From the NCBI GenBank assembly GCA_965227045.1, contig OZ245718.1:1922001-1986000 (forward strand): a stretch of 64,000 nt of DNA, written 5' to 3'. The notes under the pieces were generated by a model. The model was not told the DNA's origin and searched no databases. It saw only the letters and a program-made list of their open reading frames with translations. Of this stretch, positions 1 to 8,977 are shown piece after piece. The stretch is from UBA10649 sp965227045 (lineage in GTDB: Bacteria; Actinomycetota; Actinomycetes; S36-B12). Position 1 is the first letter of the stretch; every line of letters starts with the position of its first letter. The translations under genes were made by a program, and so were the position numbers.

Positions 1-28
1 AGCCTCGAACCTAGGACAACTGTGTCGA

Positions 29-1492
29 TCAGGAGACACCGCCGCGAGCCGTCGGTTGAGCCGCCGCCGCGATTGCGATCTGTCCGGCGACGCGGTCGAT
101 TTCCTCAGGATCATCTGGCAACAGGCCGGCAGTGATCCGCAAATGATCCGAGCCGGTCGAGTGGATGAGGAACGGTCCGCCTGGTGCGACCCGGATGCCC
201 ATGGCAGCCAACGTCAGCATCGCGGATCGTTCATCCACCACGTCGATCCAGACATTCACTCCATCGCCGGGGCTGCACGGCACTCCGCGACTCAGCAGAG
301 CAGCTCGCAGCGTCTTCGAACGGTGGTCGTACGCCGAGCGCGCGAGCTCGACCGCCTTCTGCGCCGTCGGATCCGAGAGCATCTGCACGAGGATCGCCTG
401 CAGAATCCGGCTGGTCCACCCCGGCCCCAACATCCTTCGCGACATGATCGGGTCTATGACCTCCGCTGGTCCACTGAGCGCCGCGATTCTCAAGTCAGGT
501 CCGTGGGACTTCGAGTAGCTCCGAATTCGGATAGTGCGCTCGGGAAGATGCGAACCGAGGCTCAACTCAGGAGCGCGCGCGATTGATCCCGAGTGATCGG
601 CTTCGACGATCCACGCCGATCGGCGAGAAAGTACCTTCGCGAGTTGCTTGACCCTCAGTTGCGAGACGCTCGCGCCAGTGGGGTTCTGCGCGCGTGGCTG
701 GAGGAACACAGCGACGGGGTCCAATGCTAGGCATTCCGCCAAGGAGGTTGGGATAACTCCCTCCTCGTCTAGTTCGACAGGGATGATCTCCGCTCCGCAG
801 GCATCGAGAAGATCCAGGAGCGCAGGGAACCCAGGGCTTTCCATCACGACGCGATCGCCGAGATGCACGACCTGTTCGGCCACGCGGGAAAGCGCGTCGA
901 GCGCGCCGTCGACGACGACCATGCGCTCCGGCGCAAAAGGCCAGTCAGCGCGAAGCAGTTCCTCGAGTTGCGGAAGGACAGGGTTGTCGAGGTAGCTGGT
1001 CGTCCAGACCAGCGACGGACCACCAATTGACCGCAACGCTGCTTCGGTCAATGGCAGTAGGTCAGGGTCGGGCATGCTCGTCGACAAGTCGCTGCTCGCC
1101 GTCAGCGGAGCGACACCTACTCCTAGGTAGCGAACTGGCCGACTTGGATCCGACGTGCTGCGGATGAAGGTTCCTGATCGTCCACGCGACTCGATCGTTC
1201 CCGCCCGGTTGAGTGCCTGCCATGCCTCGCTCACGGTCGCCGGGCTCACGCCCAGTCGCTTGGCTAGACCGCGAACCGTGGGCAGCCGATCGGCAGTCTT
1301 GAGCCGACCCGAACGCACGAGCCGGTTGACCGCAGCCGCAATTCCCTTCGGGGAGTTGTCAGTGATTGCCGATATCAGCAGATCGGTCATCAGGGGGTCG
1401 AGTTCACCGGGCTTCGGCTGGCTGGCCGAGGCCCAGACGTCGAAGCTGTTCGCTGCCTCGTGTCGACTGACCGTGCTGCGGGGACTCGCCAT
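29..1492 (-). CDS. MocR-type transcriptional regulator (GntR HTH fused to aminotransferase-like domain)
   Basis: About 487 aa. The first ~110 residues form a GntR-type winged helix (LPTVRGLAKRLGVSPATVSE), and the rest is a fold-type I PLP aminotransferase domain with the PLP-lysine motif SYSKSHGPDLRIA. This architecture defines the MocR subfamily, in which PLP or an amino compound is sensed by the aminotransferase-like domain (family knowledge). In-frame GTG (1501) and ATG (1498) codons lie just upstream. ATG 1492 is preferred because AGGAAG lies 8 nt before it. The gene faces away from nagA across about 140 nt, so it could control that gene, although MocR proteins more often regulate PLP, GABA or amino-acid genes. 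The ligand is unknown. Confidence 0.85.
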   Translation of the reverse strand: MASPRSTVSRHEAANSFDVWASASQPKPGELDPLMTDLLISAITDNSPKGIAAAVNRLVRSGRLKTADRLPTVRGLAKRLGVSPATVSEAWQALNRAGTIESRGRSGTFIRSTSDPSRPVRYLGVGVAPLTASSDLSTSMPDPDLLPLTEAALRSIGGPSLVWTTSYLDNPVLPQLEELLRADWPFAPERMVVVDGALDALSRVAEQVVHLGDRVVMESPGFPALLDLLDACGAEIIPVELDEEGVIPTSLAECLALDPVAVFLQPRAQNPTGASVSQLRVKQLAKVLSRRSAWIVEADHSGSIARAPELSLGSHLPERTIRIRSYSKSHGPDLRIAALSGPAEVIDPIMSRRMLGPGWTSRILQAILVQMLSDPTAQKAVELARSAYDHRSKTLRAALLSRGVPCSPGDGVNVWIDVVDERSAMLTLAAMGIRVAPGGPFLIHSTGSDHLRITAGLLPDDPEEIDRVAGQIAIAAAAQPTARGGVS

Positions 1493-1633
1493 CGGCATCA
1501 CTTCCTGCTACCAAAGGTTCAACACAAACAGCAATTAGTTGCGACGGTTATGTTACTCAGAACGCAAACCGTTTTGTCTACCCGTTCCGGTCACAATTAA
1601 CAGGCCGGACATATAGCAGTGCGGAGGTGTGCG

Positions 1634-2725
1634 ATGGCGCGTCTCGGAGTAGCCCAGGCGTTCGTCGACGGAGTGCTCGTACCCGGCGACGTTCGCGTGA
1701 CGGACGGAGTCCTCACCGAGATCGGGCTCCCGCCCGCTCGGTCCGGAACCGCGATTGCCGGTCTTGTCGACCTCCACGTAAACGGGTACGCGGGCGTCGA
1801 CTTTCTCTCCAATGGCGCCGATGGCTGGCGCTTCGCGGCCGCGGCGCTCGCGGCAAACGGCACCACGTCCTACGTCGCGTCGATTATCACCAGCTCGGAA
1901 CGTGATCGCGTGTCTGCCCTTCGCGCGGCGCAGCAAATTCTTCACGAACCGAGAGGCACGAGCGCACGTCTCCTGGGCATGCACCTGGAAGGACCCTTCC
2001 TCTCCCCGGACCGAGCGGGAGTTCATCCCGTCGCTCATCTTGAATCTCCGGACTCTGCCTCCGTAGACCGTTGGCTGAGCTCCGGTCCGCTTGTGGCTAT
2101 GACGATCGCGCCCGAACTTCCCGGTGCGATCGCTCTCATCGCGGACCTCTCTAGCCGCGGGATGCTGCTGTCCCTGGGTCACAGCACAGCCACGGCAGAC
2201 GAGGCTCACGTCGGCTTCGACGCCGGCGCGCGATCAGTGACGCACATCTTCAACGCCATGAGCGGTCCACAGTCGCGGGATGCCGGGCTGGCTGGAGTCT
2301 CGCTTGTGCGCAATGACGTAACAGTGATGATGATCTGCGACGGAGTACACCTGTCTGACGACGTTGCAAGGCTTGTCCTGTCCTCGTGCGCCGGACGGGT
2401 CGTGTTTGTCTCCGACTCAGTCGCGGGGGCAGGCCGCGCATCAGGCCGCTCCAATCTGGGCGGGACGATCGTCGATGTTGTCAACGGCCGGGCGACGCGA
2501 GAAGACGGAACACTGGCCGGCGGCGTCACCGCGCTTGCGGCATCGCTCAAGCACGCAACGCGACTGGGCGCGACCCTGGAAGACGCCATCGCAGCCGTGA
2601 CCGAGCGGCCGGCGAGGCTGGTGGGACGCGCGGATGTGGGCGTGCTACGACGCGGCCACACTTGCGACATCGTGGTTCTCGACGACGACCTCGATGTACG
2701 GGACGTTCACCTCTTCGGCCGTTAG
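1634..2725 (+). CDS. nagA: N-acetylglucosamine-6-phosphate deacetylase
   Basis: 363 aa, close to the usual ~380. An amidohydrolase that removes acetate from GlcNAc-6-P in amino-sugar and wall recycling. Visible motifs: the first metal/barrel motif DLHVNG (H48), the GMHLEGPFLS glutamate ligand, LGHSTA, THIFNAMS, CDGVHL, and the catalytic aspartate in SDSVAGAG. Another in-frame ATG lies 5 codons upstream, but ATG 1634 has GGAGGT ending 5 nt before it and fits the family N-terminus. It is a single gene; nagB and a PTS or kinase are not in the window. Regulation by the divergent MocR gene is possible but unproven. Confidence 0.92.
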   Translation: MARLGVAQAFVDGVLVPGDVRVTDGVLTEIGLPPARSGTAIAGLVDLHVNGYAGVDFLSNGADGWRFAAAALAANGTTSYVASIITSSERDRVSALRAAQQILHEPRGTSARLLGMHLEGPFLSPDRAGVHPVAHLESPDSASVDRWLSSGPLVAMTIAPELPGAIALIADLSSRGMLLSLGHSTATADEAHVGFDAGARSVTHIFNAMSGPQSRDAGLAGVSLVRNDVTVMMICDGVHLSDDVARLVLSSCAGRVVFVSDSVAGAGRASGRSNLGGTIVDVVNGRATREDGTLAGGVTALAASLKHATRLGATLEDAIAAVTERPARLVGRADVGVLRRGHTCDIVVLDDDLDVRDVHLFGR

Positions 2726-2746
2726 TCGTGACAAACCACGAGAGGT

Positions 2747-3337
2747 CTAGTTCGCGGAGATCGATACCTCGGCCCACTGGCCCCCGCCAGGACCGCCCTT
2801 GGTGGGTTGCAGGTGTTGCGCATTCTTGTTACTCACGCCCTGAATGAACGACGGGCATGAGGAGATCGGGTAGCTCTGCGTGATCGAGTCGCGACGTTGG
2901 CCGTTCTTCATCCGACGGTTGTCGTCGACCAGAGTCACGGTGCCGACGGTGCCGACCTGACAGTCAACCGGATCGTTGCTCGCCGTGACCTTGACGTCGA
3001 GCGTGAGCACCTGGGGACCGTTGTGCGGCGCCGCGCTGTAGCTCCACCCGATGATCTGAGTCTGCATCGTCGCCTCGGGATACTCCAGATAGGCGTTCCG
3101 CGTTGATGTCCCGCCGCTCATCGCGCCACCCTTCTGGATCGTCCCTCGGCCATCGAGGTACACCTGGCCGAGCTGGTAGCGCGGGACATCCCGGGCGAGG
3201 TTGGCGTAGCCGCTCATCGTGAACGAGATGGACGTGATCGCGAGCGGAGTCGCACGATTCTCATCAGCTGCCACCGAGCCGGCGCCAGCCAGTCCAAGCA
3301 CAACCGCGATCGGAGCCGAAACAGCAATTCCTCGCAT
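2747..3337 (-). CDS. secreted protein of unknown function
   Basis: 196 aa. It begins with a typical Sec-like signal (MRGIAVSAPIAVVLGLAGAG, then an AADEN cleavage region). The mature part is rich in Ser, Thr, Gly and Gln, has two cysteines (PVDCQ and SSCPS) that could form a disulfide, and has no motif I recognise. The start is clear: GAGGAG lies just upstream and the ATG follows the methyltransferase stop by 2 nt, so the two genes are translationally coupled. A 695-codon open frame covers this gene and runs on through its neighbours to about 4.83 kb, but only this 3' part has a credible start and protein-like composition. The function is unknown. Confidence 0.75.
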   Translation of the reverse strand: MRGIAVSAPIAVVLGLAGAGSVAADENRATPLAITSISFTMSGYANLARDVPRYQLGQVYLDGRGTIQKGGAMSGGTSTRNAYLEYPEATMQTQIIGWSYSAAPHNGPQVLTLDVKVTASNDPVDCQVGTVGTVTLVDDNRRMKNGQRRDSITQSYPISSCPSFIQGVSNKNAQHLQPTKGGPGGGQWAEVSISAN

Positions 3338-3339
3338 GG

Positions 3340-4098
3340 TTACTCCTCGTGGCCGGCGCTGACGATGCGATAGCCCATGTCTAGTGCCTCTGCCCCGAGC
3401 ACGTGGCCGTATCGCGCGTTCCACTCGCCAGATCGGAGGTCCTCGTCTAGGCGGCGGATCGCGGCAGACACGAGGGACGCATCCGTGAGTGCGATGGCAC
3501 TGATGCCCGCGCGAACATGCGGGTCGAGATACGCATGCGGGCGCGCCCAGTAGGCGGCATAGAAGCCGTCCGTGCAGTCCGGCGGGACGAGAGCGGTTCT
3601 CACCACAGCGGTGTCGCCGAGACGCTCGGCAATGCCATCGACGGTGACGAGGCTGCCTTCTCGAACGGAGGCCTCGGGCAGATAGTCGCGCGCGAACCAG
3701 AACTGCTCCGCGACGACTTGCGGATCCCACGTGAGCACGACCTGCCGACGGCTGACCCGCTGCAACTCCGCGAGGCCGGCGTCGGCGTCGCGCCAGTGGT
3801 GGATGGTCAGCACGGCAAGTCCGACATCGAATTGCCCATCCGCGAACGGCAGGCCCTCCGCCACGGCCTGAACCGCGGGAGCCGCAGACGACGAGCGCTG
3901 CGCGAGCATGACTTCGGACGGTTCGACTGCGACCACTGTCGAGATGTCGTCCGGTTCGTACGAGCCTGCCCCCGCTCCGACGTTGACCACTGAAGTGGCC
4001 CGCCCGATCGCGGCGCGAAGATCGGCGGCTATCCGCGGGTCCGGGCGACGCACGGCCGCGTACCCGATACCCAGCCGGTCGTAGCGCGCACCGCTCAT
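3340..4098 (-). CDS. class I SAM-dependent methyltransferase
   Basis: 252 aa. Methyltransf_11-like Rossmann fold: motif I VVNVGAGAGSYEP (the glycine-rich SAM loop), the acidic residue ending strand 2 in VVAVEPSEVML, motif III FDVGLAVLTIHHW. The C-terminal half is larger than the core and probably binds substrate. It lies directly upstream of the secreted protein gene with a 2-nt gap, so the two are co-expressed. The substrate cannot be read from sequence. Confidence 0.85.
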   Translation of the reverse strand: MSGARYDRLGIGYAAVRRPDPRIAADLRAAIGRATSVVNVGAGAGSYEPDDISTVVAVEPSEVMLAQRSSSAAPAVQAVAEGLPFADGQFDVGLAVLTIHHWRDADAGLAELQRVSRRQVVLTWDPQVVAEQFWFARDYLPEASVREGSLVTVDGIAERLGDTAVVRTALVPPDCTDGFYAAYWARPHAYLDPHVRAGISAIALTDASLVSAAIRRLDEDLRSGEWNARYGHVLGAEALDMGYRIVSAGHEE

Positions 4099-4158
4099 CG
4101 CCGAATGCTCGCAGACGCAGTTGGGTTCGAGGCCGTTGCCGGCCCCGAACCCAACTCG

Positions 4159-4800
4159 TCATCCCAGCGGCGGGAGGCTCCTCAGGCTGACGGAAACGTC
4201 TGCCGAGGTCGTGCCCGAGCGGACCGTGACACGCGGGGCGTTCCGCCCCACCCACGCCGGTGCCTCCTCGACGACGGCGCGATCGCCGCCGGTGCGCAGG
4301 CACGCGGCGAGAACCAGACCGATCGCCACGAAGGCCCCGACAGAGGCCAACTGCACGAGACTTCCGTGACTCGGCGTCAGTGCGTCGACGACCGGCACCG
4401 CGACGAGCAGCACCGGCACGAACCGCGGAACCCAGGCGAGGCGCCACAGGCCGACCGCGAACGCGGTGAACCCAATCGCCTCGACCGCCAACAGCAGCCA
4501 GCCGTCGGACACCTCCTGCACGAGGGTGACCTGGACGGTCACCGCCACCAGACCTGTCCACGCCGCGGCGGGCGCAGTGGTCCGGATGACCAGGAACAGC
4601 GCGGCCGCCCACGCGAGCATGAGCGGAACCGCGAGGCGGTTCAGCGCTGCCTCCGCGTTGGAGGTCGCCTGCAGGTTCGCAGCCAGTTGAGCGCCCAGTA
4701 GGGCGATCGGCCCAGCGACGAAGAGTGCCTGCGCCGCTGTTGCTCCCCGACCTGAGAGATCGGGAAGCATCGAGGTCCGGTAGGACTTCGAGCTTTCCAT
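4159..4800 (-). CDS. multi-pass membrane protein, unknown function
   Basis: About 213 aa starting MESSKSYRTS, with GGAGA 5 nt upstream. Six or so hydrophobic stretches (ALFVAGPIALLGAQLAA, LMLAWAAALFLVI, AWTGLVAVTVQVTLV, LLLAVEAIGFTAFAVGL, FVPVLLVAVPVV, ASVGAFVAIGLVLAACL) alternate with short polar loops, followed by a ~40-residue soluble tail. The frame stays open upstream to 4929, but that extension has no ribosome site and unlikely composition. It is separated from the methyltransferase by ~60 nt and may be in the same transcript. No family recognised. Confidence 0.7.
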   Translation of the reverse strand: MESSKSYRTSMLPDLSGRGATAAQALFVAGPIALLGAQLAANLQATSNAEAALNRLAVPLMLAWAAALFLVIRTTAPAAAWTGLVAVTVQVTLVQEVSDGWLLLAVEAIGFTAFAVGLWRLAWVPRFVPVLLVAVPVVDALTPSHGSLVQLASVGAFVAIGLVLAACLRTGGDRAVVEEAPAWVGRNAPRVTVRSGTTSADVSVSLRSLPPLG

Positions 4801-5153
4801 GATGTCTCCATTCAGACATGCGTGATCGACGCACGTCGGGATGAGGTGTGAGAAATGAATGGCGACGCCGCTGCCGACCGACGAGTCGGGAAATGGAAGG
4901 AACGTCACGAGCAGTTGCGGGAAGTGCAACGTGATCCGGTGCCGAAGCTAAACCGGGGCGCTAGTCCGAAAACGGACACACACAGCTAGGGGCTGGACGA
5001 CCTAAAAGGTCTTCGTATCCTTCATGTTCTGTCCCCTGTCAGCCGGTGATGCGATGCAGTAACCATCGCGAGTTCGTGACATTAGCGGCTCGGCAACGTC
5101 GTGTCCAGTCTCGCGCGAGCGAGTGTTGCGAAGTCGTGACATAGGGTGCAGAA
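4801..5153. other. 353-nt intergenic region between divergent genes
   Basis: No convincing gene. It lies between two divergent starts, so both promoters should be here. It holds a short palindrome GACCT-AAA-AGGTC at 4999-5011 and two copies of TCGTGACAT exactly 60 nt apart. Local composition is more AT-rich than the neighbouring genes around 4960-5030. Confidence 0.6.
5074..5142 (+). repeat. two direct copies of TCGTGACAT, 60 nt apart
   Basis: Identical 9-mers at 5074-5082 and 5134-5142, each in similar flanks (GCGA..TCGTGACAT.AG). The second ends 11 nt before the GTG start of the permease gene. They could be activator or repressor half-sites, or the remnant of a small duplication. I saw no palindrome within each copy. 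Confidence 0.35.
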
Positions 5154-6239
5154 GTGTTGACCGGATGGGTCGCGGACGCCGTTCTTCGAGTGCTGCCGAT
5201 CCTTGTATTCCTCACCGGAATCACCATCGTCGCCGAGCTCGCGGACCGCGCGGGAGTGTTCACGTCGGCGAGCGGGCTCGCTGCTCGCGCGGGGCGCGGA
5301 TCGGTCCGGCGACTATGGATAGTCGTCGTCCTTCTTGCATCGCTGACGACGATCCTGCTGTCGCTCGATACGACCGCCGTGCTCCTCACTCCGGTAGTCC
5401 TCGTGCTGGCGAGGCGACTCGGCGTATCGCCTTGGCCGTTCGCGCTCGCCACCGTCTGGCTGGCGAACACCGCGTCACTCCTCCTGCCCGTCTCCAACCT
5501 CACAAACCTGCTGCTCGTCGATCAGTTGCGATGGAGCGTGACTGAGTACACGTCCCGCATGTGGCTGCCGGCGCTCGCCGCGATCCTCGTGTCCGTGCTC
5601 GTGCTCGGCCTGCTGATGCGCGGCTCGCTTCGCGGGCACTACACCGCATCTCCCCCGCCGTCCCCGCATGACGTCGTCCTCTTTCGCGCGGCCGTCACGG
5701 TGTGCGCACTGATCGGACCGCTCGTCGTGGTCGGTGTGCCCCCGTGGATCGTCTCGGTCGCAGGCGCCGCGGCCCTCACCCCGTTGTTCGTCTGGAGGCG
5801 TCGAGATCAACTGACCTGGGATCTCCTGCCGTGGCGGCTCGTGGCGATCACCTTGGCGCTGTTCATCGCGGTCGGGTTCCTGCAGCAGCACGGGCTCACG
5901 AACTGGCTGGGAAGTGTGGCCGGGCAGGGCCAGGACCTCGCGGGACTGCTCCGCATGTCCGCGAGCGGTGCGATCGGCAGCAACCTCATAAACAACCTGC
6001 CCGCCTACGTGGCTCTCGAACCCGTCGCATCATCGTCGCCCGACCGAATGCTCGCATTGCTCGTCGGGACGAACCTCGGCCCACTCATCACACTGTGGGG
6101 GTCGCTCGCCACACTGCTGTGGCGCGAGCGGTGTCGAAGCGCGGAGGTCACCGTGTCCGCGCAGAAGTTCGCGCTCACCGGAGTCGTCGGAGTCCCTCTG
6201 CTGATCGTCGTCAGCACGACGCTGGTCTGGCTGACCTGA
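5154..6239 (+). CDS. ArsB/SLC13-type membrane permease
   Basis: 361 aa, nearly all hydrophobic, with about ten predicted membrane spans. It carries ion-transporter-superfamily signatures: LDTTAVLLTPVVL, NTASLLLPVSNLTNL, SNLINNLPAYVAL and GTNLGPLITLWGSLATLLW, which match the two inverted repeats of ArsB and related anion permeases. Family members export arsenite or move dicarboxylates, sulfate or other anions. No ars regulator, arsC or arsA lies nearby, so arsenite should not be assumed. The start is GTG with a weak ribosome site; TTG follows as codon 2. The 3' end runs into a strong hairpin. Confidence 0.8.
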   Translation: MLTGWVADAVLRVLPILVFLTGITIVAELADRAGVFTSASGLAARAGRGSVRRLWIVVVLLASLTTILLSLDTTAVLLTPVVLVLARRLGVSPWPFALATVWLANTASLLLPVSNLTNLLLVDQLRWSVTEYTSRMWLPALAAILVSVLVLGLLMRGSLRGHYTASPPPSPHDVVLFRAAVTVCALIGPLVVVGVPPWIVSVAGAAALTPLFVWRRRDQLTWDLLPWRLVAITLALFIAVGFLQQHGLTNWLGSVAGQGQDLAGLLRMSASGAIGSNLINNLPAYVALEPVASSSPDRMLALLVGTNLGPLITLWGSLATLLWRERCRSAEVTVSAQKFALTGVVGVPLLIVVSTTLVWLT

Positions 6240-6269
6240 CGCTGAACTCTCCCGTGGTCCAGCGTCAGG
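6235..6269 (+). terminator. hairpin overlapping the permease stop codon
   Basis: Perfect 10-bp inverted repeat CCTGACGCTG / CAGCGTCAGG with a 15-nt loop, directly followed by GGCCAAGGCC. It includes the TGA stop of the permease gene. There is no T-run, so if it terminates it is not a classical intrinsic terminator; T-less hairpins are common in high-GC actinobacteria. Confidence 0.5.
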
Positions 6270-6374
6270 CCAAGGCCTCGTGGTGGACACGATGCCCAGG
6301 CAATATGACGAACGGGTCTCGTGTTGGTGACTACAACGAAAACTCCCGCGAGCGCGGTGGCGCCTACCGCCTTG

Positions 6375-6998
6375 CTAAGCCAGTTCCGAGCGAGAGGTAG
6401 GCAGCAGCCGAATGGTGAGCGCGTCGGCATCGGCGGGTATGGCGTCTACCGACGCGTAGCGTCGGACTGTGACGGCGACATCCTCGCCCTCACGAATGGG
6501 CAGACGCGGATAGGTGTTCTCGGACGGCTCGGTAACCAGGTCCGCGACTAGGTCGCCGTCGACCTCGCCGAGGTGAGAGATCGCGTCCCGCGGACGTACG
6601 GTGATCGCGTACGCGTGGCTCGTCGTCGCCACGTCTTCTCGCGATCGTGCTGGCGGGTGAGTGAACCCGGATCCCGGAACTGCTGGCCGGAGCAGCAGCA
6701 CGTTGTCGGAGTCGATCATCGTCTCGTTCGCCGCATCCTTGTGTGCGTCCCAGACCGGACCGCTGTAGAAAGCTGTCAGCGATGCCAGCCGCGACTCCAT
6801 GTCGGGGAAGCCGCGCAGCCACACGAATCGATCCGGTCGATCGACGTCGCGGAACTGCGCGATCACGTGAATGCCGAGTGCCTCCTGCGTCTCGACGAAC
6901 TCGCGGTCGAAGAGATCAATGAGGTCCTCTCGCGCACCGGGGTGCAGCGTGTACTCGCGCAGTTCGACGATCGAGCAGCACTGCGGGCCATGGTCCAT
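6375..6998 (-). CDS. NIPSNAP family protein
   Basis: 207 aa. The N-terminal half matches NIPSNAP (a dimeric alpha/beta barrel): IVELREYTLHPGAREDLIDLF, then DRFVWLRGFPDMESR and the FYSGPVWDAHKDAAN segment typical of the family. Bacterial members are of uncertain function. The C-terminal ~90 residues (after about residue 120) look like a second, diverged copy. It is convergent with the permease gene and stands alone. Confidence 0.8.
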   Translation of the reverse strand: MDHGPQCCSIVELREYTLHPGAREDLIDLFDREFVETQEALGIHVIAQFRDVDRPDRFVWLRGFPDMESRLASLTAFYSGPVWDAHKDAANETMIDSDNVLLLRPAVPGSGFTHPPARSREDVATTSHAYAITVRPRDAISHLGEVDGDLVADLVTEPSENTYPRLPIREGEDVAVTVRRYASVDAIPADADALTIRLLPTSRSELA

Positions 6999-7045
6999 GC
7001 CACCATTGTCGTGAACCGGTGTGACACGGCGATCACCACGAGAGC

Positions 7046-7810
7046 TCAGAACGACGGCGTCGCGGAGTCCTCAGACTCGAGCCAGTCGTCGAAGGTTGGG
7101 CCGATGACGCGAACTCCGTCGGCGGGCAGGAGAGCGCCACCGCGGAATGCACGGCCGGCCTCCCCGGGCAGGCGGACCGGGACGATCCGCACTCGTCGGT
7201 GCCGGTGGCGAACCAGGCGGCGAGCCATAAGCACCACATCCTCGGGCTGAGGTCCCGAGAATTCGATCATCGTCTCGCCTGGTGGGGACGTCGCGACCTC
7301 GACGAGGACCTGCCCGACCGTACGGGCGGCAAGCGGTTGCGATCGCATCACCGGCACGAACGCGACGGACGCCGCCTTCGTCTGGGCGATCATCTGCCCG
7401 GCGAACTCGTGGAACTGCGTGGTCCTGACGATGGTGCTCGTGAGTGGGCCTCTGGTCGCGGCGGCCTCCTGGCGAAGCTTTGCCGCGTAGTACCCGAAAG
7501 ACGAAGCTCGGTCGATTCCGACGATCGACAAGGTCACGAGCCGGGCCACTCCGGACGCGCTTCCCACCCTCTGCAGTCGCTCGCTGACCGACTCGAAGAA
7601 GGCAGCCGCCTTCGCTCCGTCGCGTGTCGATATGTTCGTCGCATCGACGATGACATCGACTCCAGCCAGCACCGAGGAGAGTCCGTCGTCAGCAAGGAGA
7701 TCCACGCCATTAGCTCGGCTCAGCACGACCACGTCGTGCCCTGCTGCCCGCGCTGCGTACACGGCATACGAGCCCGAGAGGCCGCTACCCCCGGCTACCG
7801 CGATGCGCAT
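7046..7810 (-). CDS. NAD(P)-binding atypical SDR / NmrA-like oxidoreductase
   Basis: 254 aa. Begins MRIAVAGGSGLSGSYAVYAA, a Rossmann GxxGxxG dinucleotide site, followed by a DVIVDATNIST segment typical of extended or atypical SDRs that act on NAD(P)H-linked reduction or sensing. A tyrosine pair (FGYYAAKLRQE) gives a YxxxK motif at the classic position. Its start lies inside the 3' end of the DUF998 gene (26-nt overlap), so the two are coupled. The substrate is unknown. Confidence 0.82.
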   Translation of the reverse strand: MRIAVAGGSGLSGSYAVYAARAAGHDVVVLSRANGVDLLADDGLSSVLAGVDVIVDATNISTRDGAKAAAFFESVSERLQRVGSASGVARLVTLSIVGIDRASSFGYYAAKLRQEAAATRGPLTSTIVRTTQFHEFAGQMIAQTKAASVAFVPVMRSQPLAARTVGQVLVEVATSPPGETMIEFSGPQPEDVVLMARRLVRHRHRRVRIVPVRLPGEAGRAFRGGALLPADGVRVIGPTFDDWLESEDSATPSF

Positions 7811-8390
7811 ACGCGGACCGTATCGAGGTTGCGACCACGAGCGGCCACAGATTCAGCAGGAGAGCGTCGACTCGCTCGACGAGGCCGACGTTCGCGCTCT
7901 CCGTGAGGACTCCTCGGAAGAACCACGCTGTCGCAGCAACCAGCCCTGCACCCGCCGCGATCGCGACTCCGCGCCGCAGGGCCCACGGCACCTCGTCGCC
8001 CGATCGCCAGCTCACGAACGGCCACAGCGCGAGCGCTCCGAAGGAACCGGCGGCCACCACGGCGTGGGCGGTTGATCCCTCCCCACCCGCTGGCAGCGGA
8101 TTCAACGCGATCAGGATCGTGAACACCCCGCCCGTCGCCAGGAGTAATCGTCCGGGCCCGGGGACGGGGCGCAAGGAGATCGCGGTGGCGATCTGCGCCA
8201 CGCCCGTGCCAATGATCGCGGCCGTCATCACCCACTGGTCAGTGGCGTCGTCTGCGGCGAGCTCGCTGATCGTCTGGGACACCGGATCGAATCCGTCCGG
8301 CTGCAGGCGTGCGGCGATGGTCCAGCCCGCGGCCAGCAGGACCGGCGCGGCTACTGCTGTCACTACGCCCCATCGGGGCATTCGGCTCAC
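7785..8390 (-). CDS. DUF998 integral membrane protein
   Basis: 201 aa with about six membrane helices. The N-terminal helix is followed by DPVSQTISELAADDATDQWVM, which matches the conserved S..ISEL motif of the DUF998 family. Function unknown in the family. First gene of a two-gene unit with the overlapping SDR. Confidence 0.8.
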   Translation of the reverse strand: MSRMPRWGVVTAVAAPVLLAAGWTIAARLQPDGFDPVSQTISELAADDATDQWVMTAAIIGTGVAQIATAISLRPVPGPGRLLLATGGVFTILIALNPLPAGGEGSTAHAVVAAGSFGALALWPFVSWRSGDEVPWALRRGVAIAAGAGLVAATAWFFRGVLTESANVGLVERVDALLLNLWPLVVATSIRSAYAHRGSRG

Positions 8391-8427
8391 GTCAGCACAC
8401 TAGGCCCGATCGTGGGACGCTCGCGCT

Positions 8428-8946
8428 ATGAACTGGATCGCACCCTTACCCACGGCCACCCCGGACGGTCCCCTCGTGGGAGCCGACCGCCCGATCCTCG
8501 AGGGGTTCCTCGGGTGGGAGCGCGCCACCTTGCTGAACATCTGCGGCGGGCTGACCGGTGAGCAGTTGGCAACCCACGCGGTCCCTGCTTCGAACCTGAC
8601 GCTGCTGGGGATCGTGCGCCACATGGCGAAGGTCGAACGGACCTGGTTTCGCACGCGCGCGGGCGGGCAGAGCCTGCCGTCGATGTACGACATCGACCTC
8701 GGCAAGGACGCAGACTTCAACGACCTGTCCCCCGAGCGGGCAGCGGCCGACTTCGCTCGGTACAACGAGGAATGTCGCCTCGCAGATGCCGCGGTGGCCG
8801 CCATCGACCTCGACGAGGAGTTCGACGTACACGGCAAGCCCCACTCGCTCCGGCTGATCTACGTGCACATGATCGCCGAGTACGCCCGGCACAACGGGCA
8901 TGCGGACCTGCTCCGCGAAGCCACGGACGGAATCGCGGGCAGGTAG
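8428..8946 (+). CDS. DinB-like DUF664 protein
   Basis: 172 aa four-helix protein. ILEGFLGWERATLLNICGGLTGEQL is the usual opening of the family, and histidines in IVRHMAKVERTWF, IYVHMIAEYARHNGHADLLRE occupy the metal-binding triad positions of DinB/YfiT/mycothiol-transferase folds. Members are putative thiol-dependent transferases or hydrolases in actinobacteria. Divergent from the DUF998 gene by 37 nt. Confidence 0.85.
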   Translation: MNWIAPLPTATPDGPLVGADRPILEGFLGWERATLLNICGGLTGEQLATHAVPASNLTLLGIVRHMAKVERTWFRTRAGGQSLPSMYDIDLGKDADFNDLSPERAAADFARYNEECRLADAAVAAIDLDEEFDVHGKPHSLRLIYVHMIAEYARHNGHADLLREATDGIAGR

Positions 8947-8977
8947 CGATCCGGCTAAGGAATTCCTGAGACGCGAA

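Noticed and set aside
1..28. GGTTCGAG-like T-loop sequence on the minus strand at the left edge, suggesting a tRNA end
   Set aside because: No T-stem or acceptor pairing can be completed in the visible bases.
3338..4834. 5' part of a 695-codon minus-strand frame upstream of the secreted protein
   Set aside because: It overlaps the clear methyltransferase and membrane-protein frames and has Arg/Gly-rich, domain-free composition. Only its 3' part (2747-3337) was kept.
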